Origin: Crocinitomicaceae bacterium
GTDB lineage: Bacteria; Bacteroidota; Bacteroidia; Flavobacteriales_D; Crocinitomicaceae
DNA length: 48,288 nt
Assembly: GCA_021740745.1 (NCBI GenBank)
Contig: JAIOZF010000015.1
Span: forward strand, 1 to 48,288
Reading direction: 5' to 3'
Of the stretch, positions 1-9,558 are shown piece after piece. Under the pieces are notes generated by a model that worked only from the letters and a program-made list of their open reading frames with translations, had not been told where the DNA came from and ran no database searches. A program made the position numbers and the translations under genes. Position 1 is the stretch's first letter, and the number at the start of each line of letters is the position of its first letter.

Positions 1-651
1 ACGACTCAAGGATTCCTTTTAACTGCAATTGATGAAGATGGTCACACAAGTCAAATTGAACTAAAAACGTCAAAAGATTTGACCATAACTGGTGAATCGA
101 TTGAAGAAAATATTGCTAAAAATTTAGCAAAGACCGGAAACACCCCTTTTACAGTTGACGAATTGAACATCAATTTCTCACAAGCTTGGTTCTTACCTAT
201 TTCCAAAATAAATGAAGTTCGACGTGAAGTTTTAGAGCAATTGATGGATATTCGAGTGAAAGAATATCACCGCGAGGAAATTCAAATCCTAAAGACAGAG
301 CATCCTTATCCTGAAGAAAACCTTGATTTCACTTACAATGTCTCCAATAAAATGGCGCGACAATTTTACCACCGCCATGGCGTGAAGGAGATTGAGAAAG
401 CATTTGAATTGCAATGGGATCCGGGCAAGTCGCGCGTTATGACCACTAAATATTGTGTGAAATACGAATTAGGTAAATGTCCAATTTACCAGCGTGACAC
501 AATGGGTGAAAAAGTCAAAGAGCCACTCGTTCTGAAGCAAGGTGAAATTGAATACAAACTAAAATTCAATTGTAAACCATGTGAAATGGAGATTTGGGAA
601 AAAGATGCTGAATTTGAAATTGAGGAAGAAGGTATTTGGGACGAACGATAA
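1..651 (+). CDS. U32 family peptidase (YdcP/RlhA-like), C-terminal part
   Basis: The frame is open to base 1, so the gene starts upstream of the window and only its last 216 codons are present. The motif VMTTKYCVKYELGKCP near the end, preceded by NKMARQFYHRHGVKEIEKAFEL, is characteristic of the C-terminal part of the larger U32 'collagenase-like' proteins related to E. coli RlhA (YdcP), which acts in hydroxylation of C2501 in 23S rRNA. The four cysteines in CVKYELGKCP and CKPCEME fit the Fe-S/metal cysteines of that group. Whether this protein is an RNA-modification factor or a true protease cannot be told from the fragment. Family assignment is firm, function is inferred. A TTG at base 79 is an internal codon, not a start. 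Confidence 0.8.
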   Translation, partial: TTQGFLLTAIDEDGHTSQIELKTSKDLTITGESIEENIAKNLAKTGNTPFTVDELNINFSQAWFLPISKINEVRREVLEQLMDIRVKEYHREEIQILKTEHPYPEENLDFTYNVSNKMARQFYHRHGVKEIEKAFELQWDPGKSRVMTTKYCVKYELGKCPIYQRDTMGEKVKEPLVLKQGEIEYKLKFNCKPCEMEIWEKDAEFEIEEEGIWDER

Positions 652-697
652 GCTTTATTAACAGTCCTTACAAACAGCTATTTCAAAAAATAGACCT

Positions 698-705
698 TAT
701 CTTTG
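698..705 (+). promoter_or_regulatory. -7 promoter element (TAnnTTTG) before DUF983 gene
   Basis: TATCTTTG matches the Bacteroidota -7 consensus and lies 4 bases before the ATG at 710. No convincing TTG -33 box is seen at the expected distance, so only half of the promoter is supported. If used, the transcript would be nearly leaderless. Confidence 0.35.
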
Positions 706-709
706 TTAA

Positions 710-1075
710 ATGTCAGATACACCAAAAAAACAAGCTTTTGTGCTTCGAGTTCTTCAAGAGAAGTGTCCTAAATGCGGAGAAGGTCATGTTTTTGTTCAAA
801 ACTCAAGTTTCTTCAGTTTACCGGTTATGAATGACCATTGTGAAAAATGCGCGTATCGTTTTGACCGAGAACCTGGCTACTTTTTAGGAGCAATGTATTT
901 GAGTTATGGCTTTGCTGTATTGCAAGGCATCATTACTTTTTTTCTTGCCTTGTTTTTATTTCCCGATCTACCCACTTTTTGGTCTATTTTTCTAGTTTTA
1001 ATCGTCATTTTAATCTTTGGCCGGAAGAATTACAAATTGTCGCGGGTGCTTTACATCCATATTTTCCCTTGGTAA
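710..1075 (+). CDS. DUF983 family membrane protein
   Basis: A 121-residue protein of the DUF983 family. The N-terminal half carries a probable zinc site made of two cysteine pairs (C19/C22 in CPKCGEG and C44/C47 in CEKC). Two hydrophobic segments follow, around residues 58-80 and 88-108, and the protein ends with the family's usual basic tail (GRKNYKLSRVLYIH). The biochemical function of the family is unknown to me; it is a small integral inner-membrane protein with a cytoplasmic zinc ribbon-like head. It lies 26 bp upstream of trmL on the same strand and could be co-transcribed with it. The length is usual for the family. Confidence 0.8.
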   Translation: MSDTPKKQAFVLRVLQEKCPKCGEGHVFVQNSSFFSLPVMNDHCEKCAYRFDREPGYFLGAMYLSYGFAVLQGIITFFLALFLFPDLPTFWSIFLVLIVILIFGRKNYKLSRVLYIHIFPW

Positions 1076-1101
1076 ATAAGGGCTAAAATAATTTATTCAA
1101 C

Positions 1102-1569
1102 ATGTCTTTCAATATTGTTTTAATCGAACCAGAGATACCTAATAATACAGGAAACATTGGTCGATTAACCTTAGCGTCTGGTTCAACCTTACACCTCGTA
1201 AAGCCTTACGGTTTTGAAATTACTGATGCACGATTAAAGCGAGCAGGCCTTGATTACTGGCAACATATTGAATTAATTGAATATGATTCTGTTGCAGAAT
1301 TCTTCGCAAAACACGCCGATAAAGAATTCGCTTTATTTTCAAGCCATGGCACAAAAAGCATTTGGGATATTCCTTATTCAGAAAATATGTTTCTAGTTTT
1401 TGGAAAAGAGTCAGTTGGACTAGCTACAGAAATTACGGATCTGTTTCCAGACAAACTATATAAAATTCCATTGTTCAGTGATAAAATCAGAAGTTTGAAT
1501 CTAGGTAATGCAGTCGGAATTGCTGTATATGAGGGATTGAGGCAATTGGAGGGTGGAGATAGAGGTTAG
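1102..1569 (+). CDS. trmL: tRNA (cytidine(34)-2'-O)-methyltransferase TrmL
   Basis: A SPOUT-class RNA 2'-O-methyltransferase of 155 residues, close to the length of E. coli TrmL (157). Family marks are PEIPNNTGNIGRL at the N-terminus, FGKESVGL in the middle and the knotted SAM-binding segment RSLNLGNAVGIAVYE near the end. TrmL methylates the ribose of the wobble base C34/cmnm5U34 in tRNA-Leu isoacceptors. The ATG at 1102 gives the expected MxFNIVLIEPEIPNNTGN start. The last residues (EGGDRG) are encoded by the beginning of a purine-rich direct repeat that runs past the stop codon, so the C-terminus may have been altered by repeat insertion. Confidence 0.9.
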   Translation: MSFNIVLIEPEIPNNTGNIGRLTLASGSTLHLVKPYGFEITDARLKRAGLDYWQHIELIEYDSVAEFFAKHADKEFALFSSHGTKSIWDIPYSENMFLVFGKESVGLATEITDLFPDKLYKIPLFSDKIRSLNLGNAVGIAVYEGLRQLEGGDRG

Positions 1570-1620
1570 ATGTTAGAGATAGAGGGTAGATGTTAGAGAT
1601 AGAGTCTAGAGATAGAGGCT
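1556..1620 (+). repeat. short tandem repeat at the 3' end of trmL
   Basis: A unit of about 20 bp (core TAGATGTTAGAGATAGAG) occurs at 1567-1586 and 1587-1606, with partial copies before (from 1556) and after (1607-1620). The trmL stop codon (1567-1569) is the first three bases of the first full copy. The rest of the gap to uvrA (to 1762) shows no gene and no clear terminator. Confidence 0.75.
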
Positions 1621-1762
1621 AGAAGAGGTTGGAGTAGAAAAAAAGGGCATCAATATCACTTGATCTTTAAAGGCCTAGTGGATCTATCAAATGGAACGAG
1701 GCATGTTTAAAAAATCAGATAAAATGTCCTTCGAATTGATTTTCCCGATCAAATACTGAGCA

Positions 1763-4570
1763 TCACATCTCTAATGCCAAGTACTTAGCTGTATAGGAAA
1801 TATCCTTTGCTTTTTTAACAACTTGCTCTGGAGTTCCTTGCGCAATTATCATTCCGCCACCTTTCCCCCCTTCTGGACCGACATCAATTAAGTAATCTGC
1901 TACTTTGACAATGTCTAAATTGTGTTCGATCACCAAAACGGTATTCCCTTCATCTGCCAAGCGTTGCAACACTTCTAATAACATTCGAATATCTTCAAAA
2001 TGCAAACCAGTTGATGGTTCATCCAAAATATAAAATGTATTTCCTGTGCTTTTCTTCGCTAATTCAGATGCTAATTTTATCCGCTGAGCCTCGCCACCAG
2101 AAAGCGTTGTCGACGGTTGACCCAATTTAACATACCCAAGTCCAACACTTAACAACGTTGCTAAAGGACGATGAATCTTTGGTATAGCCTCAAAGAAAGG
2201 AGTTGCAGCTTCAATGGTCATCTCTAAGACATCTGAAATTGATTTACCTTTAAATCGAACTTCAAGGGTTTCTCGGTTATATCGTTTTCCATTACAGGTC
2301 TCGCATTCAACATAGACATCAGGAAGAAAATTCATTTCAATCACCTTCATTCCTCCTCCACTGCATGTTTCACAGCGTCCACCTGATACGTTGAAAGAAA
2401 AACGACCTGCTTTATACCCACGAATTTGTGCCTCAGGCATTCCGGCAAATAAGGAACGTATTTCATCGAATACCTTTGTATAGGTGGCAGGATTAGAACG
2501 CGGTGTTCTTCCGATTGGACTTTGATCAATTTCTATTACTTTATCCAAATGCTCTAAACCATCAATTGACTTATAAGGTAAGGGTTTGCGAACACCATTA
2601 TAAATATGTGCTAATAGAATTGGGTAAAGTGTCTGATTTATCAACGATGACTTACCGCTACCTGAAACACCTGTAATACAGCAAAATGTGCCCAATGGTA
2701 TTTTTAAATCTACATTCTTTAAATTATGTCCCGTTGCGCCTTTCAAGGTCAAAAACTTCCCATTGCCTTTCCGACGCTTTTGTGGAATTTCAATTTTTAA
2801 TTCTCCTGTTAAATATTTGGTCGTAAGTGAATCAACCGTATTCAATTCGGAAATTGGTGCGGCATTAATGATTTGTCCACCATGAATTCCAGCGCCTGGA
2901 CCAATATCCACCACAAAATCAGCAGCTTCAATCATTTCCTTATCGTGTTCAACGACAATAACCGAATTCCCTGCATCTCTCAAACGCTTCAATGAATTGA
3001 TCAAACGCGTATTATCGCGCTGATGTAAACCAATTGAAGGTTCATCCAACACATACAATACATTCATTAATTCTGAACCAATTTGAGTCGCCAATCGAAT
3101 ACGCTGTGCTTCTCCACCCGAAAGGGTTTTAGCGGAACGATGTAAAGTCAAATAATCCAAGCCCACTTCTAAAATAAAATTTAGGCGCGTATTGATTTCC
3201 TTCAAAATCTCTGTACCAATTATGAGCTGATCATTCGACAATTTAGCCTCCAACTGCTTAAACCATCCGCCCAATTCGATTAAATCCATTTGCGCTAAAT
3301 CGCCGATATGCTTGTTGTCTAATTTAAAGAAATGGGCTTCTTTTTTTAAGCGCGTTCCTTCGCAACTTGGACAAATTTTCTTATTCATGAAACTTAAGGC
3401 CCAACGTTGAATCGCTGCTGAACTTTCTTCTGAGTGACGAGAAACAAAATTGATAATTCCTTCAAACGTAACCGTTGTGCTTTTGTTAGAACGTTCGATG
3501 TCCTCATTCCCATAAAGCAAAACATTCATTACTTCTTCAGGAATCTCCTCTAATGGAGTAGAAATTGAATAGCCTTCTTGTGTTAAAAAAGTATCCAATT
3601 TATCGAAAATCCAAGTACGCTTATAATCACCCAAAGGCGCTAACCCACCTTTCTTAATCGATAATTTTGGGTTCGGAATTATCTTGGTAATATCTGCTTC
3701 AGAAACCTCTCCTAAACCACTGCATGTTGGACAAGCACCATAAGGTGAGTTGAAGGAAAACAAACTAGGCTCTGGTTCTGGGTATGAAATTCCAGATGTT
3801 GGGCACATCAATGAACGGCTGAAATGGCGTACATTCTCAGTTTCAAAATCCATCACCATCATAGCTTTGTTACCATGTTTCATGGAAGTTATAACTGAAT
3901 CGTAAATACGCTTCCGATCATTTGAATTTATTTGAAGTCGGTCAATTACAATATCTATATCGTGAATTTTATAGCGATCCAGCTTCATGCCGTGTTCGAT
4001 ATCCTTGAGTTGACCGTCGACACGCACTTTGGTGAAACCCATCTTTTGGATTTGATCAAACAATTCACGGTAGTGACCTTTTCGGCCTTTAATCTTTGGT
4101 GCTAAAAAAACAACTTTTTTGTCCTTGTACTGTTCAATAATTAAGTCAACAATTTGATCATCCGAGTATTTCACCATTTCCTCGCCCGTTTCATACGAAT
4201 AAGCTACACTAACACGTGCATATAGTAATCTAAGGAAATCATACACTTCTGTAATTGTCCCAACAGTTGAACGCGGAGAGCGAGAAACCGTTTTTTGCTC
4301 AATGGAAATTACTGGACTCAAACCGTCTATTTTATCTACATCTGGACGTTCTAATCCTCCTAAAAATTGGCGTGCATAAGCTGAAAACGTTTCAATGTAA
4401 CGGCGCTGACCCTCCGCGAAAATGGTATCAAAGGCGAGTGAGGATTTACCGCTTCCACTCAAGCCAGTAAATACAACCAACTTGTTCCGCGGAATCTTTA
4501 AATCAATGTTCTTTAGATTGTGCTCACGAGCACCGTAAATTTCAATATAACCGTCTTCGTTTTCTATCAT
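1763..4570 (-). CDS. uvrA: Excinuclease ABC subunit UvrA
   Basis: The damage-recognition ATPase of nucleotide excision repair, which works with UvrB and UvrC. At 935 residues it is full length. The first ABC module has Walker A GLSGSGKS (residues 36-43), the second GVSGSGKS (634-641); both have LSGGEAQRI signatures followed by LDEPSIGLH and LDEPSTGLH Walker B regions. The C-terminal zinc module (CETCSGGG ... CETCNGKR) is intact. The N-terminal zinc module reads CPTSGISY ... ACPTCSGLG, so the second cysteine of the first pair is serine; related Bacteroidota proteins, from memory, also vary here. The start overlaps the end of the upstream transglycosylase gene by 4 bp, suggesting coupling to it. 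Confidence 0.97.
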   Translation of the reverse strand: MIENEDGYIEIYGAREHNLKNIDLKIPRNKLVVFTGLSGSGKSSLAFDTIFAEGQRRYIETFSAYARQFLGGLERPDVDKIDGLSPVISIEQKTVSRSPRSTVGTITEVYDFLRLLYARVSVAYSYETGEEMVKYSDDQIVDLIIEQYKDKKVVFLAPKIKGRKGHYRELFDQIQKMGFTKVRVDGQLKDIEHGMKLDRYKIHDIDIVIDRLQINSNDRKRIYDSVITSMKHGNKAMMVMDFETENVRHFSRSLMCPTSGISYPEPEPSLFSFNSPYGACPTCSGLGEVSEADITKIIPNPKLSIKKGGLAPLGDYKRTWIFDKLDTFLTQEGYSISTPLEEIPEEVMNVLLYGNEDIERSNKSTTVTFEGIINFVSRHSEESSAAIQRWALSFMNKKICPSCEGTRLKKEAHFFKLDNKHIGDLAQMDLIELGGWFKQLEAKLSNDQLIIGTEILKEINTRLNFILEVGLDYLTLHRSAKTLSGGEAQRIRLATQIGSELMNVLYVLDEPSIGLHQRDNTRLINSLKRLRDAGNSVIVVEHDKEMIEAADFVVDIGPGAGIHGGQIINAAPISELNTVDSLTTKYLTGELKIEIPQKRRKGNGKFLTLKGATGHNLKNVDLKIPLGTFCCITGVSGSGKSSLINQTLYPILLAHIYNGVRKPLPYKSIDGLEHLDKVIEIDQSPIGRTPRSNPATYTKVFDEIRSLFAGMPEAQIRGYKAGRFSFNVSGGRCETCSGGGMKVIEMNFLPDVYVECETCNGKRYNRETLEVRFKGKSISDVLEMTIEAATPFFEAIPKIHRPLATLLSVGLGYVKLGQPSTTLSGGEAQRIKLASELAKKSTGNTFYILDEPSTGLHFEDIRMLLEVLQRLADEGNTVLVIEHNLDIVKVADYLIDVGPEGGKGGGMIIAQGTPEQVVKKAKDISYTAKYLALEM

Positions 4571-5490
4571 TTTTGGTAGGAAGCATAAGGCTTCAAATTA
4601 ACGTGTTCTTTTGGCAGTAAAAGTGTATAATCTTTATTTTTAATTGTCAATTTATTGCCTAAAATCCATGGATTTAACTTTCGAACAATTTTGTAATTAA
4701 ATCCTTGAGCGATTGACCATTCAGCGAGGTTGGAGATAGATTCCGTTACAATAACATTTTTCGTATCAAATGGTTTATACAATTCTGCTTCTTTTACAAG
4801 ATAACCGTATTTTTCAGGATTTTCAAAAATTAATTTCACTGCCAAAATTCGGTAAACATATCTACCCGTCTCACTATTCATGTGTGTGTCGAAATAATTG
4901 GTGGTGTATTGCCAGCGCATATCGCTTCGAACTCCTCCAATTCCTCTATTATAAGATGCTGCAGCAAGCACCCAATCTTTTAATGTGTCATTTGCATATT
5001 TCAGATATTCACATGCAGCCTGCGTAGATTTTTCAATGTTTAATCGTTCATCCACTTCGGCATTCATAAGTAAATCATGTTCTTTTGCTGTGCCTGGCAT
5101 AAATTGCCAAAAACCTTGTGCACCAGCTGGACTAACCGCTTGAATCAAGCCACTTTCGATTACTGCTAAATATTTAAAATCATCTGGAATTCCATTTTTT
5201 TTCAAGATTCTTTCCATTTCAGGGAAGTAACGACTTGCGCGTTTCATGGATTGAATGGTTGCACTGTGATAATAGGCATTGACTAATAATTCTTTGTCAA
5301 GCCTTTCAATTATATCTTCATCTAGCAAATTGATTTTTTGTCCACAAAACGTCATTTCATCTGGCAAAGGAGGCAAAACAAACGGATCAGAAGGAAGCTC
5401 CTTGTTTTCTAGAGCAGCTTTCTGTTGACTTTCAGTGTTCCCGCATCCAGCAAAGAAGAAAAATAAAAGTAAAAAGGGAGTTATTTTCAT
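4567..5490 (-). CDS. MltD-like lytic transglycosylase lipoprotein
   Basis: A GH23/SLT-fold murein lytic transglycosylase, which cleaves the MurNAc-GlcNAc bond of peptidoglycan. The N-terminus is a lipoprotein signal with lipobox FAGC (Cys16). The catalytic domain covers about residues 85-235, with the catalytic Glu112 in AVIESGL, the GAQGFWQFM motif (123-131) and AAASYNRG. Residues about 258-300 resemble a single degenerate LysM module (SNLAEWSIAQGFNYKIVRKLNP), fewer than the LysM copies of E. coli MltD. At 307 residues it is shorter than E. coli MltD. It sits 47 bp after the WecA-like gene and overlaps uvrA by 4 bp, so it may be the tail of the polysaccharide operon or head its own unit. Confidence 0.88.
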   Translation of the reverse strand: MKITPFLLLFFFFAGCGNTESQQKAALENKELPSDPFVLPPLPDEMTFCGQKINLLDEDIIERLDKELLVNAYYHSATIQSMKRASRYFPEMERILKKNGIPDDFKYLAVIESGLIQAVSPAGAQGFWQFMPGTAKEHDLLMNAEVDERLNIEKSTQAACEYLKYANDTLKDWVLAAASYNRGIGGVRSDMRWQYTTNYFDTHMNSETGRYVYRILAVKLIFENPEKYGYLVKEAELYKPFDTKNVIVTESISNLAEWSIAQGFNYKIVRKLNPWILGNKLTIKNKDYTLLLPKEHVNLKPYASYQK

Positions 5491-5537
5491 TGGTACAATT
5501 CAGATGACGAATTTACCAATTTGCAGGAAGAAACTAC

Positions 5538-6626
5538 TTATTTCTTCTCTGGAAATTTAATTGTATTTCGATACAAATATCCAAAAACAAGAACAAAGTA
5601 AATCGCGAAAAGTGCAATAGGATAAATGATGGCAGACTTAACCATAAAAAGCATCACGATTACCAATAAAAACGCTGCCAATCCAATCGAAAGGAAAACA
5701 TACCAAACTTGAATGTCTTTAAAACCAGCATAAACTAAATGATGCGTAGTATGATCTTTTCCTCCCACCATCGGAGATTGACCTCTTTTCAGTCGATTAA
5801 TGACAACCGTGAGTGTGTCTGCCGCAGCTGGAGTCAATGCTACTAGTCCAATAACAATTCCAACCCATGAGTGATTTTCTGTATAAGGGCCAACATTCCA
5901 TAAAAACTTTACAGCAAAAAAGGCGACAAACAATCCTATAAATTGGCTGCCCGCATCCCCCATAAAAATTTTAGACGGATAAATATTATATTTTAAAAAT
6001 CCGAGCAGTCCTCCAATCATACTAATCAACAGAATTGTCCACAAAAACCATAATTCATCAAAACCAGCTTCTTTAAAAATACACGCACTTGCTAAGCAGG
6101 ACAATAGAACAAAAACAACTGTTGTAGCAGTAATCCCATCCATATTGTCGAGCATATTTAAGGAGTTCATAATTACAATGACCCAAACAACGGTAAGTAA
6201 AGCATCTACGTAAAAAACGTGAGTTAAATCAATGATAGTTCCTGTTAAGACAAACAATACACCACACGCTATTTGAATCCCTAATTTTATAAGTGGTTTC
6301 GTGTTATAAGCATCATCGGCTAAACCCATAAGAAAAGCCAGACAACCTGCACTGATTAGTCCAAGGTACTCATTATTGTGAAAAATATTTTGATCATTGA
6401 AAATAATTGAGAAAGCGATTGAAGAAAAAATAAAAACAATAAAAAAGCTAATCCCGCCTAGTGATGGTTTTGACTGATTACTCCAGCGAATAGTGATATC
6501 ATTTTTATTTCGTATTCCTAAAGAATGAGAAAAACTGAGTAATAGCTTATTACAGATTAAGGATACAATAATACCCCCAATCAAGAAACCTAACAATATA
6601 GAGAACACTAGTAGCAAACTAATCAA
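5538..6626 (-). CDS. WecA/TagO-like undecaprenyl-phosphate sugar-1-phosphate transferase
   Basis: A polytopic membrane enzyme of the MraY/WecA superfamily, which starts lipid-linked polysaccharide synthesis by moving a sugar-1-phosphate from a UDP-sugar to undecaprenyl phosphate. About ten hydrophobic segments are visible. The superfamily acidic motifs are present: D104-D105 (GLADDAY), D160/D163 (NMLDNMDG), D224 (FMGDAGSQ), and the late histidine motif KDHTTHH (H292, H295, H296). The HTTHH motif and the neighbours favour a WecA/TagO role over MraY, but the exact sugar cannot be read from sequence. It overlaps rfbC by 8 bp and closes the polysaccharide gene run. Length, 362 residues, is normal. 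Confidence 0.85.
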   Translation of the reverse strand: MISLLLVFSILLGFLIGGIIVSLICNKLLLSFSHSLGIRNKNDITIRWSNQSKPSLGGISFFIVFIFSSIAFSIIFNDQNIFHNNEYLGLISAGCLAFLMGLADDAYNTKPLIKLGIQIACGVLFVLTGTIIDLTHVFYVDALLTVVWVIVIMNSLNMLDNMDGITATTVVFVLLSCLASACIFKEAGFDELWFLWTILLISMIGGLLGFLKYNIYPSKIFMGDAGSQFIGLFVAFFAVKFLWNVGPYTENHSWVGIVIGLVALTPAAADTLTVVINRLKRGQSPMVGGKDHTTHHLVYAGFKDIQVWYVFLSIGLAAFLLVIVMLFMVKSAIIYPIALFAIYFVLVFGYLYRNTIKFPEKK

Positions 6627-7167
6627 ATGGTGATTTAAATCCGTCGAAAGGTAATCCTTTTTTATCTTTCTCAGATATTATCGGTTGAATTATTTTCCAA
6701 TCAATACCCAATTGTGGATCGTTCCATGAAATAGTTTCTTCATTTTCAGGCGAATAATAGGAAGTACACTTATATTGAAAAATGGTATTGTCTTCTAGAG
6801 TGGCAAAACCATGAGCAAAACCCTCAGGAATCCAAAATTGTCTTTTATTTGTTTCTGAGAGTTCAATGGTAAAGATTTTTCCGAAAGTTGGTGATTTTTT
6901 TCGCAAATCAACTGCCACATCTAACACAGAACCTTTTACAACCCTAACCAATTTACCTTGTGCAAAAGGAGGTTTTTGAAAATGAAGACCTCTAACTACA
7001 TTTTTACTGGAAAGAGATTCATTGTCCTGCACAAACGTAATTTTTTTACCGATAATTTCTGAAAATATATTCTCGTTAAATGATTCTAAAAAGTAACCTC
7101 GGTGATCTCCAAAAACTTTAGGTTCTAATATGAGAAGTCCTTCAATGTTCGTTTTAACAATTTGCAT
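6619..7167 (-). CDS. rfbC: dTDP-4-dehydrorhamnose 3,5-epimerase
   Basis: RmlC/RfbC converts dTDP-4-keto-6-deoxyglucose to dTDP-4-keto-L-rhamnose, the third step of dTDP-L-rhamnose synthesis. The 182-residue cupin-fold protein has the substrate-loop start GDHRGYFLESF, the catalytic-base region RGLHFQ (His62), the strand GSVLDVAVDLRKKSPTFG and FWIPEGFAHGF. The usual partner genes rmlA, rmlB and rmlD are not in this window. It is 4 bp from the upstream kinase gene and overlaps the WecA-like gene, so it is translated as part of the polysaccharide operon. Related epimerases for other dTDP-sugars are possible, but the motif set is typical of RmlC. Confidence 0.92.
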   Translation of the reverse strand: MQIVKTNIEGLLILEPKVFGDHRGYFLESFNENIFSEIIGKKITFVQDNESLSSKNVVRGLHFQKPPFAQGKLVRVVKGSVLDVAVDLRKKSPTFGKIFTIELSETNKRQFWIPEGFAHGFATLEDNTIFQYKCTSYYSPENEETISWNDPQLGIDWKIIQPIISEKDKKGLPFDGFKSPFD

Positions 7168-7171
7168 TATC

Positions 7172-9556
7172 CTATTTTCTTTTAAAGAACTTTAAAAATC
7201 CCGTTTTCAGCGAGCGTTTATTCTTCTCTGATTCTTCATAATAACCATTTCCATAGCCATAACCATAGCCATAACCATAATTCGAACGTCGATGACTATT
7301 TATTCCATTCAAAATGACATTTAACTTTGTTAGTTGATTCATGTCGAATAACTCTTTTACACGATGTGCAAAGATACGTTTTGAAAAATGCGATTTGAAT
7401 ACATAAATTGGAATATCTGCCTCTGTCAAAATTTTAATACCATCAGAAACTAAACCAATTGGTGGATTGTCCATTATGATTACATCGAATTGTGTTTTTA
7501 ACTCTTCAATAATATCTTTAAAACGATCACTCAAAAGCAATTCAGACGGATTGGGTGGAATTGGTCCGGCAGTAATAAAGTATAAATTCTCTATTTTGGA
7601 TAGTTTAATGCAATCCTTTAATTCAAATTGTTTAGAAATTAGGCTGCTCATTCCTGCTTCATTTGAGACGCCCAATCCTAAATGGATTTTTGGTTTTCGC
7701 AAGTCCAAATCAAGTAAAATTGTTTTTTTACCTGACATCGCGATGATACCAGCTAAATTCAAAGAAACAAACGTTTTTCCTTCTCCAGAAATAGAGGAAG
7801 TCACTGCAATAGTTTTATAATCTCGATGAATATAACTCAGGTTTGTTCGAATCTTTCGCATCGACTCAGACAGCATTGATTTAGGTGCATCACCTACAAC
7901 AAGTTGAGAAAATTCCATACCTGAATTGTATAAAGGAACGCCACCTAAAATACTAGCTTTAGATGGTAAAAGTTTGTCTAAATCCTCAATTAAATTTATC
8001 TCGTTAAAGGTCAGATATTTAATCAGCATTACCCCTAATCCTAGGATAGTTCCGAACATGATAAAAGTGACATAAATCAATTTCCTATTTGGTGAAACTG
8101 GAGTGCCATTAACAACAGGTCTAGTTAAAATTCGACTATTAGAGGAGTATCCAGCGTCAGAAATGGCATATAATACCTTTTTTTCTGTCAATAGTGTAAA
8201 ATACTTTTCGTTTAAGTCTTGAATGTTTTTAAGACGACTAAATTCCATTTTCTTCTCTGGAAGTTCGAAAAATTCAGATTCATAACCTGTAATTTTGTCA
8301 CGAATTGTCTTACTATTTACATATAGACGTTCTAAAATCGTTGAAATACTTTTTCGGATACTGCCAAGTTTCGTTTGAATACGACCATTTAGAACTTTAA
8401 TTTCAGCATTTTCATCAGTTACTTGAAATAATAAATCTTCCTTTTTCTCTAACAAATCGTATAATGTTGAAATTTGGGTCGAAAGCGATTGCTCATAACT
8501 TTTTCCAAGCATTTCAGGCAATAACCGATATACTTCTAATCTATTTGGTTCATTCTTCAATTTAGAATTAACTTGATTAAGGGAACGAATCTCATCTTCC
8601 AACACAAATAATTGTTCTTGATATTTTGTGATGTTTGATGAAATGTCATCACCAGCTGTTAGAGGATCTGGGATATTTGACTTTCGTTGGTAAATCATTA
8701 AACTATCTTTCGAACTTTTCAATTCTCCCGATAATGAATCCAGCTGTTGATCTATGAAATTCAAAATGTTCTCAGAACCTTTTCGCTTATTTTCCTCATC
8801 ATAGTTGACAAATGCTTCTGCAATTGCCAATGTTAAATCATGACATAATTGTGGATTGTTTCCTCTAAAAGTTACTTGTATTGTTTTGGCTATCGGATCA
8901 ATAGGAACCACTTGAAGATTGGGCAAATAACGTGACGCAAATGATTGCACACTGTTAAAAGTAAAATACAACTCATTTTGATTTGCATCGGATAACAACT
9001 CATTCACATTTGAAGATTTTACGACTAAATCAAAATGGTTATTTTCAAAATGGTCATCAAGTTTACCTTTGATTTCGTTTCTTTTTCCATTGTGGGTATA
9101 GAACAAAGTGACCAAGTTACCATCATATGTCACATAAATTGGTACTCCTATCAAAGTAGAGTCTTTCAACTCAAAAGGCAACACATTAAATGTACTTGAA
9201 TTATACTTTTCTTCAATTAACACTTGTCCCTTTGAATACAAACTAACATTGTAATTGATACGTTGGATAGCCTTCTCAAACATTAATTGAGACCTCATTA
9301 ATTCAACCTCAGATGAAATATCATTTTGTTTGCTATTAATGTTTTCTATGTCGATAATATCTCTTGCGTTATCCTCATTGTCGATTTGGATAACCATTGT
9401 CGATTCAAAAGTGGGTTTTGTATATCTCAAATAGAAATATGACATTGAAAGGAAAAATGCAACGAATAAAACTGGCCACCACCAATAGCGTTTAACTATT
9501 ATTTGCAGTATGAGTGGATCGTAATCCTTGTTAATAATAAAACCCTTTTTTTCCAC
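7172..9556 (-). CDS. Wzz/Wzc-like exopolysaccharide BY-kinase
   Basis: A fused polysaccharide co-polymerase and bacterial tyrosine kinase of 794 residues. The order is: a first membrane segment (about residues 24-45), a long periplasmic Wzz-type region with coiled-coil stretches (about 250-440), a second membrane segment (about 490-512) and a cytoplasmic P-loop kinase domain. The kinase has Walker A GEGKT (residues 591-595) and Walker A' ILLDLDLRKPK. The C-terminal tail carries seven tyrosines in a GY repeat (residues 760-773), the expected autophosphorylation cluster, followed by a basic end. Such proteins control chain length and export together with the Wza-like lipoprotein, whose gene ends 2 bp upstream. 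No cognate tyrosine phosphatase gene is present nearby. Confidence 0.92.
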   Translation of the reverse strand: MEKKGFIINKDYDPLILQIIVKRYWWWPVLFVAFFLSMSYFYLRYTKPTFESTMVIQIDNEDNARDIIDIENINSKQNDISSEVELMRSQLMFEKAIQRINYNVSLYSKGQVLIEEKYNSSTFNVLPFELKDSTLIGVPIYVTYDGNLVTLFYTHNGKRNEIKGKLDDHFENNHFDLVVKSSNVNELLSDANQNELYFTFNSVQSFASRYLPNLQVVPIDPIAKTIQVTFRGNNPQLCHDLTLAIAEAFVNYDEENKRKGSENILNFIDQQLDSLSGELKSSKDSLMIYQRKSNIPDPLTAGDDISSNITKYQEQLFVLEDEIRSLNQVNSKLKNEPNRLEVYRLLPEMLGKSYEQSLSTQISTLYDLLEKKEDLLFQVTDENAEIKVLNGRIQTKLGSIRKSISTILERLYVNSKTIRDKITGYESEFFELPEKKMEFSRLKNIQDLNEKYFTLLTEKKVLYAISDAGYSSNSRILTRPVVNGTPVSPNRKLIYVTFIMFGTILGLGVMLIKYLTFNEINLIEDLDKLLPSKASILGGVPLYNSGMEFSQLVVGDAPKSMLSESMRKIRTNLSYIHRDYKTIAVTSSISGEGKTFVSLNLAGIIAMSGKKTILLDLDLRKPKIHLGLGVSNEAGMSSLISKQFELKDCIKLSKIENLYFITAGPIPPNPSELLLSDRFKDIIEELKTQFDVIIMDNPPIGLVSDGIKILTEADIPIYVFKSHFSKRIFAHRVKELFDMNQLTKLNVILNGINSHRRSNYGYGYGYGYGNGYYEESEKNKRSLKTGFLKFFKRK
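7251..7283 (-). repeat. 12-bp tandem repeat encoding the kinase Tyr tail
   Basis: On the coding strand a GGTTATGGCTAT unit repeats in frame between 7283 and 7251 and encodes alternating Gly-Tyr. Because the unit is four codons long, gain or loss of copies would change the number of tyrosines without shifting the frame. Confidence 0.75.
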
Positions 9557-9558
9557 TT

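Noticed and set aside
636-830. A 64-codon plus-strand ORF before the DUF983 gene
   Set aside because: It overlaps the well-supported DUF983 gene in another frame and has no recognisable domain.
1556-1620. Possible CRISPR-like array after trmL
   Set aside because: Units are about 20 bp, directly adjacent with no unique spacers, and there are no cas genes.
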